From Pullichristensenella sp963930055 (GTDB taxonomy: Bacteria; Bacillota; Clostridia; Christensenellales; Aristaeellaceae): 64,000 nt of DNA. Position numbers and translations under genes: made by a program. This document shows, in pieces, positions 1-6,800 of this stretch. Under the pieces are notes generated by a model. The model was not told the origin of the DNA. It searched no databases and saw only the letters and a program-made list of their open reading frames with translations. The stretch lies in assembly GCA_963930055.1 (NCBI GenBank), contig CAWVKS010000005.1, positions 1 to 64,000 on the forward strand, read 5' to 3'. Position 1 is the stretch's first letter. Every line of letters begins with the position of its first letter.

Positions 1-17
1 ACACTAGATCGCGTGTT
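1..17. other. Probable untrimmed PacBio barcode at window start
   Basis: The first 16 bases are ACACTAGATCGCGTGT followed by T. From memory this is the PacBio 16-base sample barcode usually listed as bc1012. The same word with flanking A and T recurs at 865-882. The A and T fit A-tail/T-overhang adapter ligation. I therefore read it as sequencing adapter rather than biology, and it suggests that base 1 is a true contig end. Confidence 0.75.
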
Positions 18-865
18 GGTGGCGTTAGCAATTTGCGCGTTCGTGATGGTGGCATTGGCAATTTTCGCGGCAGTCACGGCGAGGTCTTGTATCTTGGCTG
101 TGCTAATGGAGGCATCCTTGATCTTCGCCGTGCCCACGGCAAGATCGGCAATCTGTGCCTCATCTACGGCCAGCAGCGCTATTTTTGCCCTGGTAATGGC
201 CGCATCCTGAATGTGCGCAACTGAATTGCCGCCTCCGCGATCTTGGCTGAGGTGATCGTCGCGTTGGCGATTTTGGCAGCGGTCACGGCAAGGTCGGCAA
301 TTTGCGCCGTGCCGATGGCTGCTTCCCCGATCTGCGCGGATGTAATGGTCGCCAGTGCGATCTTGGCGGCGGTGATGGAGGCGTCCTTGATCTGCGCCTC
401 GGTGATCGTCGCGTCGGCGATGCATGCCGCCGTAATGGTCGCCCGCGCGATCTGCGCCGCCGTGATGGTGGCGTCGGCGATCTGTGCGGCGGTGATCTGC
501 GCGTCGCCGATGTGCGCCGTCTGGATGGCGGCCTCCGCGATCAGCGCCGAGGTGATAGCCGCCGTCTCGATGTGCGCCGTCTGGATCGCCGCCATCTGGA
601 TCTGCAGGGAGCCGACCGAGCCGTTCTGCAACGCCCCGATGCCTACGGAGTTGATCGCCAGCTTGGAGCCGGTAATAATGCCGCTGGGAAGCTGGCGCGC
701 GGAGATGGTGTTCCCCTCCAGCGTATCGGCCACCGTGCCCAGCGTCATGGCAGTGTATCGACGCTGCAGGCAATCGTAGGTATACTGCGTCATGCGCATG
801 GACGCTTCCACGCCGATGCGCGGGGCGATGACGCGCACGCTATCGCCGAGGAAAATGTCCTGCAA
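1..865 (-). CDS. Prophage tail-associated protein, C-terminal half (broken, partial)
   Basis: This is the downstream half of the tail-associated endopeptidase-like protein whose N-terminal half is at 881-2083. It opens with a motif near LQDIFLGDSVRV, typical of the end of the conserved domain in this family. It continues as about 45 degenerate short repeats of the form A-x-I-x-x-A-x-I-A (for example ATITAAQIADATIT), probably a fibrous or beta-helical stalk. The frame is open from a TTG at 865 to a stop at 179, but the last 13 residues are out of phase. Near 213-216 one G appears to be missing, and the repeat pattern resumes in another frame down to base 1. The gene runs off the window. Codons lost at the 865-882 barcode make the two halves look like separate genes; I think they were one. 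Confidence 0.75.
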
Positions 866-882
866 ACACTAGATCGCGTGTT
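865..882. other. Second barcode copy interrupting the tail gene
   Basis: The 18 bases from 865 to 882 are A + ACACTAGATCGCGTGT + T. Read on the minus strand in the frame of the tail gene they give two stop codons between ...AETVE and LQDIFLGD. Homologues I remember have about six residues here (pattern EYxxYxxLQ), so the 18 bases seem to replace, not just interrupt, coding sequence. The most likely cause is chimeric or untrimmed long-read sequence. Confidence 0.75.
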
Positions 883-2083
883 ACTCCACCGTTTCCGCGC
901 AGTTAATAAAATCGACCTTGAGCGTCACTGTGGGCAGGTCGCAGCCCTTGTCGTACTCCGCCTGCACCGCGTTGCGCATCTCTGTATAACACTGGTCTTT
1001 GCTCTTCTTTTCGTCGCCCTCGGTGACTTCCTTTGCCTCGCTGACAGCCAGATGGATCCATTTCGGGTGCGGGTAGTTGCCGATATTGGGGCTGTCGATG
1101 TAGACTTCGGGCAGATAGAGAAGATTCCCGTCCTTGTCCTCACCGGTGGGCATGATGCGCGTGACCACATCGGTGAGGTCTACGTCGTAGGAGACGCCCA
1201 GCAGGTTTTTCCCCTGCCGGATCTGCACGTTGGTGTCGTTGCCCACGCGCTTGACGAGGAACACATCAAACCAGTCCCGTGCCAGCTCGCCGCCGTACTT
1301 CTCCACAAGGCCGCCGTCGCCGAGGATGGCGTCCACGGGGTTGACGTTTTCAAAGGCTACTTCTTCGGCGGTGCTGTCGAGGTCAGAATAGAAGGTAAAA
1401 TCATGCTCGGAAAGACAGCCGCTGGCGATGCCCTGCGCCACATTTGCGCCAGTGGTCGTGGCAGATGGCTCATACTTGCGGATCATGTTGTCCATGAGGT
1501 CATAGAACACATGGCGGGCATACACGGTGATCTTGTCGAGTTCCGGCACGACGCGATAGATGCGGAAGGGCTGGTCGCGCAGCTGGCGAGGCTCGACCAC
1601 CTCGTTGACCGCCTCACCCTGACCGGGCGTGACCTCGGTGCGCACATACTGAAGCCAGTCGGTGGACATGTAGCCCTGCTTGCCGTCCGGGGCAAGCATC
1701 TTATACCACGAAGAAGTGGTCTTTTCCAGCAGCACGACTTCGGTACCATTGTGGTATTTGCCGATGATCTTGTACTTTATGCCGGTGCCGGAGCGGAGCA
1801 TGAGCCGGCTTCCATTGGTTTTGGCCTTCCAGACCTCTCGTTTGACCTCGGGCGTGGCCTGCGTGACCATGGTGATGCCGGGCGTCATGGCGGCGGGCAC
1901 GGGCGCGCGCAGGATGCAGCCCTCGACGAGCCGACGCCACTTGCCCGCGTCGTCCAACGGATGCTCCAGCGTCAATTCCCATTCGCCGTTCAATGTTTCT
2001 GTGACGGTGCAGGATAAGGGCGACACCGGGCCGATGCCGTTGCCGGAAAAATCCGTGCAGTCCGGCGCGTAGACGCAAATCAT
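881..2083 (-). CDS. Prophage tail-associated endopeptidase-like protein, N-terminal half
   Basis: This encodes the baseplate/tail-tip protein that follows the distal tail protein in many Firmicutes siphophages (prophage endopeptidase tail family). The 400-residue open frame starts with MICVYAPDCTDF. It carries an SH3-like insertion around residues 88-145 (LMLRSGTGIKYKIIG ... SSWYKM), which may bind cell wall. It then returns to the conserved fold (EVVEPRQLRDQPFRIYRV). The start overlaps the end of the upstream distal tail gene by 4 bases (ATGA), showing translational coupling. The stop at 881 is created by the barcode-like sequence at 865-882, so the true protein very likely continued into 1-865. 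Confidence 0.85.
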   Translation of the reverse strand: MICVYAPDCTDFSGNGIGPVSPLSCTVTETLNGEWELTLEHPLDDAGKWRRLVEGCILRAPVPAAMTPGITMVTQATPEVKREVWKAKTNGSRLMLRSGTGIKYKIIGKYHNGTEVVLLEKTTSSWYKMLAPDGKQGYMSTDWLQYVRTEVTPGQGEAVNEVVEPRQLRDQPFRIYRVVPELDKITVYARHVFYDLMDNMIRKYEPSATTTGANVAQGIASGCLSEHDFTFYSDLDSTAEEVAFENVNPVDAILGDGGLVEKYGGELARDWFDVFLVKRVGNDTNVQIRQGKNLLGVSYDVDLTDVVTRIMPTGEDKDGNLLYLPEVYIDSPNIGNYPHPKWIHLAVSEAKEVTEGDEKKSKDQCYTEMRNAVQAEYDKGCDLPTVTLKVDFINCAETVE

Positions 2084-2781
2084 ACCAGATACCTCCAGTT
2101 TGGCTTCACTTCGATCCTCGTCACATTGCCTGTCCAGCTGATCGCGTTCACGCCGGGCTTGAGGATGGGAAACTCTCCGCTCATGGCGCTGTTCATGCTC
2201 GTCGTGCCGGAATAGGCTTCTTGAAGCTCCGAGTCCAGCGTGATGCTGCCGGAAATGCCTTCCAATTCCACGATGACTGTTCCCACCATGAGCGTGATGT
2301 CGCCTGTGCCGTATACCGTGATGATCGGCTCCGAATACACGCTGCCGGGGTTGTCAATCGTACTGGTCGAAGCGGTGAGCGTTACGGGCTCTACATCGGC
2401 CTGATACCAGAATGGTTTGCTGCGGAAATTGACGGCAAATGAGCGATGTGGATTTCCGCGCAATATCTTCTCAAAAGAAATTTGATTGGCAATGCGGGCG
2501 TAGTAAAAGCCGCCCTGCCGGTCAGCGAAGGCGACCTTGCCGCTGCCCTTGAGCCACGCGGCGATGGCGGGGATCTTTGTGGGGTCGGAAAGGAAGCACT
2601 GTGCGGTGAGTACCACGTCCTCGTAGACGTCCTCACCCTCCAGCGTCGTCAAACTGCCCGGCCTGCCGGGGACATTGGTGTACGTCACGCGCTCGGAGGG
2701 GATGGTCGGCGGCGGCAGCTCGGAGACATGAATGCCATACTGCGTGCAGCGGACGCCGTTCCATTCAAACCAGTCATTCAC
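2080..2781 (-). CDS. Distal tail protein (Dit-like)
   Basis: Dit forms the hub joining the tail tube to the tip. The N-terminus NDWFEWNGVRCTQYGIHV, followed by IPSERVTYTNVPGRPGSL, is characteristic of the siphovirus Dit/tail-component family. The length (about 233 residues) fits. I choose the GTG at 2781 because GGGAGG lies 8 bases upstream and homologues begin at this point; a longer frame opens at 2802. The gene overlaps its upstream neighbour by 8 bases and its downstream neighbour by 4, so it belongs to a tightly packed tail operon. Confidence 0.85.
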   Translation of the reverse strand: MNDWFEWNGVRCTQYGIHVSELPPPTIPSERVTYTNVPGRPGSLTTLEGEDVYEDVVLTAQCFLSDPTKIPAIAAWLKGSGKVAFADRQGGFYYARIANQISFEKILRGNPHRSFAVNFRSKPFWYQADVEPVTLTASTSTIDNPGSVYSEPIITVYGTGDITLMVGTVIVELEGISGSITLDSELQEAYSGTTSMNSAMSGEFPILKPGVNAISWTGNVTRIEVKPNWRYLV

Positions 2782-3061
2782 ATCCGTTGCCTCCCATGCC
2801 ATGCTTGACGCGGTCGCGTTCCTCAGCGCGCTTGCCGTCGTTGAAGCGGTCGAGCGTGCCCACCAGATAGCCGGTGATGCGCCGGATGCGGTCGAAGGGG
2901 ACGCGGCGCAGATGATAGGTCAGCTCCACATATTCGCCGTCCAGATGGACGTCCAGTCCGAGCAGCTGTTTGCCGTATTTCTGCTTGCCGCGTTCCAGAT
3001 AGGCGGCGAGCTCCGCATCGGACAATTCGCCGCCCGTGACGTTGACGTATATTCCACCCAT
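2774..3061 (-). CDS. Small tail-module protein resembling the C-terminus of anaerobic ribonucleotide reductase
   Basis: The 95-residue protein contains ELSDAELAAYLERGKQKYG and then RIRRITGYLVGTLDRFNDGK followed by RAEERDRVKHG. The second stretch resembles the segment just before the C-terminal end of NrdD-type anaerobic ribonucleotide reductases. There is no glycyl-radical or catalytic core, so reductase activity is not expected, and the similarity is from memory. The ATG at 3061 is preceded by GGAGG 8 bases upstream. The gene lies between a terminator-like hairpin (3077-3106) and the distal tail gene. Its real role is unknown; it could be a structural or accessory tail protein. Confidence 0.6.
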   Translation of the reverse strand: MGGIYVNVTGGELSDAELAAYLERGKQKYGKQLLGLDVHLDGEYVELTYHLRRVPFDRIRRITGYLVGTLDRFNDGKRAEERDRVKHGMGGNGCE

Positions 3062-3076
3062 CCCCAATACCTCCAT

Positions 3077-3106
3077 AAAAAGGGCCGGGGCATTGCTGCT
3101 CCGGCC
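3077..3106 (-). terminator. Hairpin plus T-run between 3801 gene and tail genes
   Basis: On the minus strand GGCCGGAGCA / TGCCCCGGCC form a 10 bp stem with one G-T pair and a 4-base loop, followed by CTTTTT. The T-run merges into the ribosome binding site of the next gene, so this could be a leaky terminator or processing point inside the tail operon. Confidence 0.65.
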
Positions 3107-3123
3107 AATAGTTTGTAACCTTG

Positions 3124-3801
3124 TCAGATATGGCAGTCTACAATGGTGACCGCCAGTCCTTTCTCACGCGCTTCCTGCAGGTATGCCCGGAACTCTGCTT
3201 CATATCGGTTTGTACTCTCATTGGTCGCGTCGTCCAGCCCAAACCAGCCCATTCTGCCCGGCTCATGCCATTCGCCCTCTGCCGTGACGAAGGCGTAGGT
3301 GTTGAATGCCGTCTTCCTGCGGATAAAGGTCTCCTTGTCGCCGTAGCGCTCCAGGTAGTACCCCGGCTCCCACAATTTCAAGAGATCCTCGTCCTCGCGG
3401 GGTTCATCCCCTTCCACGAAGACTTCCCACATACGTGCCGCACGCCGGATCTGCGCCTCGTTCGGCGAAAAATCGCAGTCCGCGACCAGCGCCGCGTCGC
3501 AGCGATGGGGCGGATAGACGAAATCCTTGTGCCAGGGTTCCAACGGCGCGATATAGCCGCTTTTGCCCGGGCGCAGTAGAAGCAGGCCGCGCCAGCGCCC
3601 GCCGATCACCCACCAGTCCCACCGGGCGTTGGGGTTGTGCCAGCAGCCCTTTGCCTGTCCTTTCTCGTCAAGCTGGCCGCTTTCATCCCTGACGAACACT
3701 GCGTAGGGGTCGCCAGGCGCTACCTGCTCGTTAAATGGCGCGAGCAGCGCCTCGACGTCCCCGGGCGTCCTGGAAAATACTGCGACAGAAAAGTGTGACA
3801 T
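3124..3801 (-). CDS. Conserved phage protein, unknown function
   Basis: The protein begins MSHFSVAVFSRTPGDVEALL and contains a WDWWVIGGRWRGLL block. This layout (MSHFSV start, WD...GGRW motif) occurs in a widespread uncharacterised phage/bacterial family. The ATG at 3801 has AGGAGG 8 bases upstream; a longer frame from 3840 lacks such a site. It sits between the tape measure gene and the distal tail gene but shows no obvious structural features (no transmembrane segment, no coiled coil). It may be an accessory gene carried in the tail module. Confidence 0.65.
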   Translation of the reverse strand: MSHFSVAVFSRTPGDVEALLAPFNEQVAPGDPYAVFVRDESGQLDEKGQAKGCWHNPNARWDWWVIGGRWRGLLLLRPGKSGYIAPLEPWHKDFVYPPHRCDAALVADCDFSPNEAQIRRAARMWEVFVEGDEPREDEDLLKLWEPGYYLERYGDKETFIRRKTAFNTYAFVTAEGEWHEPGRMGWFGLDDATNESTNRYEAEFRAYLQEAREKGLAVTIVDCHI

Positions 3802-3869
3802 CCGCAAGTCCTCCTTTGCATTGGGTATCGTATTCATCACTCACGGGAGCCGAAAAGTCAAGATAACTC

Positions 3870-6800
3870 TTACGCCATGCGCAGCCCTCTGCCGCGCTGC
3901 TGACGGCGGGTCAGGCTGGCGATCTCCACCGCCAGCGCGTAGGCGTCCTGCCGGTCGTTGATGTAGAAATTGCTGCCTGCAAAGGAAATGCTGCTCTGCT
4001 GGTTGTAGGTGCGCCGGTTGTCGTTGCTCGTGGTCAGGATGCTCCCGGCCTTCGCCTCGCCCGTCAGATAGCGCGCGGCATTGCGGACGATCTTCGCCTG
4101 CTCCTTGCTTTCCTTGAGCACGCCCTGCCCGAGGCCCTTCATCGCCATGACGCCGACTTCTTCCTCGAATACCCGCGACGGAGACTTGATCTTGAGTTCC
4201 GATTTTGCCGCGTTGACGGCGGCGCGCGCGGCGGAGCGCATAGCGGAGATGACGCCGCTGCGCCCGGCGTTGATGCCCGCCGTCAGGCCGCGCATAGCAT
4301 TGAGCCCGGCGGGGCGAAGCAGGCTCGCGGGCATGGCGGAGGACACAGCGCTGCTGAGCCGCGCGGCGAGCAGAAAGGCTTCGCCGATGAAACTGTACTG
4401 TCCCATGCCTTCGCCGACACCGGCGGCTACGTTGCTGCCGGTCGGCTTCATGCGCGTGGAAGGCGACTGGATGCCCAGCGCACTGTTGAGCGCAGTTTCG
4501 AGGTTGGCGGCGACAGTCTCGGCGTCTGTGGCCCAGCCCGCCTCAGTCATGCCCTGCGCAACACCCTCCTTGACATGCGAGCCGATGCCGTAGGTATCGA
4601 GGCCGTTGAGCATCTCAGAGATGGCTTGCAGGTTGGCAATGTCCTCCTCGCTGATCTCCCCGCCCTGCTGGATGGCGGCGACCAGTTCGCCTACGTAGGC
4701 GGACAGCTGCGCGACGCTCTCCGCGTCAAAGTTGAGCTTCAATACGCTTTCTATCTGGGAAAGGTCGGTCGTCTCGCCGCCGAATCCAGCCCAGAATTTG
4801 TCCCAGCCACCCAAGTCCTTCGTCCTGTTGTAGGATTCCAGCCGGTCGAGGATGCCATTGACCTGGTCCATGGTCGTGGCCGGCAAAAGGCCAATGGCGA
4901 GCCCTGCCGTGGTGGCGCCCAGCTGATCCACCTCATCGACCAGCGGGCGGATGGCGTCCACAGCTTCCTTTGTACCGGTGATCTCCGGGGTGATAAGCAC
5001 GTGCATCGTGCCGTCCGCGTCCAGCGTGGCCACCGTGTCCGGGGTAATGGCGTTTTCGGGTACCATGTCCACGGGCACTTCCACGCCGCCCTGCCAGTAC
5101 TTCACCTGCCCGGCGGACAGTTTTTCCTCAAACTCCCCTTCGTCCAGTTCGCCCAGCCGCACGGGGACTTCCAGTTCAAGGTCAGGGTTCTGGTTGAGTT
5201 CATTGTAAGCAAGGTAGTCGTAGCCGGTAATGACCACGCGAGTCTTGGGCTGAGGGATCGTAACGCCCTCCGCCTCCTGATAGGCGGTGATGTAAGCAGT
5301 AAACGATGTGAGCAGTTGCGACTTGTCGCAGCCTGTCGCCTCAGCGTAGGCGGTGACGACGGCCTCTACCTGATCCGGCGAAAGAGCGGAAAGGTCAATG
5401 CCCTCGGCCTCCATGTAGCGCGCGACCATCGCCGTTATGCCGTCGGGCGCGAGCGCAGTAGTCAGTGCGCCGCCGGTGACTTCCTGATAGGCCAGCACAA
5501 AAGCGGTCAGGCCATCCGGGGTCAAACCCGAGGTGTCCACGCCGTTTGTTTCCATATAATTGGAGATGTAGGCGGTAATTTCGTCAGGCTTGAGTGCGGA
5601 GACATCCGCGCCGGAGGCGAGTTCCTCATACGCCGCTACCATCGCGGTGACGTTCTCCGGCGTGAGGCCGGAGGTATCCGCACCGTTGGTGGCTTCGGCA
5701 TAGGCGGAGACGTAAGCGATGACGCCCTCCGGGGTCAATTCCGCCGTGCTTGCGCCTTCGGGAATTTCCGTGTACTTGTCAATGAAGCACGTCACCAACA
5801 CCTGCTGCTGGGCGGCGGTTTCTGCGGTTTCGTAGCCGGTAATGATGGCCTCTGTGGTGATCGCGCCGGGGTTGGCGGCAAACTCGTTCCATCGCGCCTG
5901 CGCGCCGGTCATGTCGAGATCAGTAGCTATCTTGAGTACCTCTTCCGGCAGCGATTCATTGAACATCGAATAGAGGCCGGGGAGGTCGGTCTTAATGAGG
6001 TCGATGTAGTCCGCCACGCCCGCAAACTGATCCATGAGGCCGGAAACGTCGATGTCCGGGAACATGGCCTGTATCTCCGACTCACTCATGCCGCTGTCCA
6101 GCAGGGATTGAATTTGCGTGAGCAGGCCGAGGTACTCGGTCAGCGCGCCTTCATCCATCTCCGCTGAAAGGTCAGCGAGGTCTTGGAGGATGGCGGGCTT
6201 TTCGCCCTCGCCCGCCATGCTGTACTCGCGCAGTTTGGTCAGCAGCGTATCTACCTGCTGATTGGCCTGCTGGATATCTTCCTGCTCCCACACGGGCATG
6301 ACGACGCCCGCCAGCGTCTGCGCATACTCCCGCGCGGCAGCGAGGCGGTTTTCATTGTAACGGGCGTTGAGCGCGTCCAATGCGCTCTGCCGCTCAGCGC
6401 TGTCCTCGATGAGCTGGACGACAGCGTATTCCTTGTCATACTGCGCGTCCAGTTCGGCGTTGACGGCGGCCATACCCTCTGCGGCGGCCTTGACTGCGTT
6501 TTCATAGACGGACACGTCCGCGCCGCTTTGTCCACGCGCCTGCGCGCGAGCCACTTCCGCTTCGACCTTCTGTGCGATTCCTTCAAAACCGTCCGTGTCG
6601 GCGGGTGTGAGGTTGTACTTGATCTCAATGGCCTCGCGGGTGTCGATGAGTTCCTGCAGCCGGATCTGGTCAGATTCTGAGAAATAGCCGTTCTGCCGCT
6701 TCTTGAGCAGAGATTCGATCTCCGAATCCAAAGAATCCAGCGTTTCGATGTCCTTGGCGAGTTGTTCGGACACGCCGGAATAACCGCTTTCATCCGCCGT

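Noticed and set aside
1..780. Short regular repeats near the left end as a CRISPR array
   Set aside because: The spacing is 21-30 bases with no constant repeat or unique spacers; it is the protein repeat of the tail gene.
865..882. AACAC/GTGTT inverted repeat as a site-specific recombination or tail-fibre inversion site
   Set aside because: The 16-mer matches a sequencing barcode I recall, recurs at the very first base, is in direct orientation both times, and no invertase gene is nearby.
4575..6167. Long plus-strand open frame of 530 codons opposite the tape measure gene
   Set aside because: It is a GC-rich antisense shadow; composition and motifs support only the minus-strand gene. The same applies to other long frames opposite the polymerase, primase and Fic genes.
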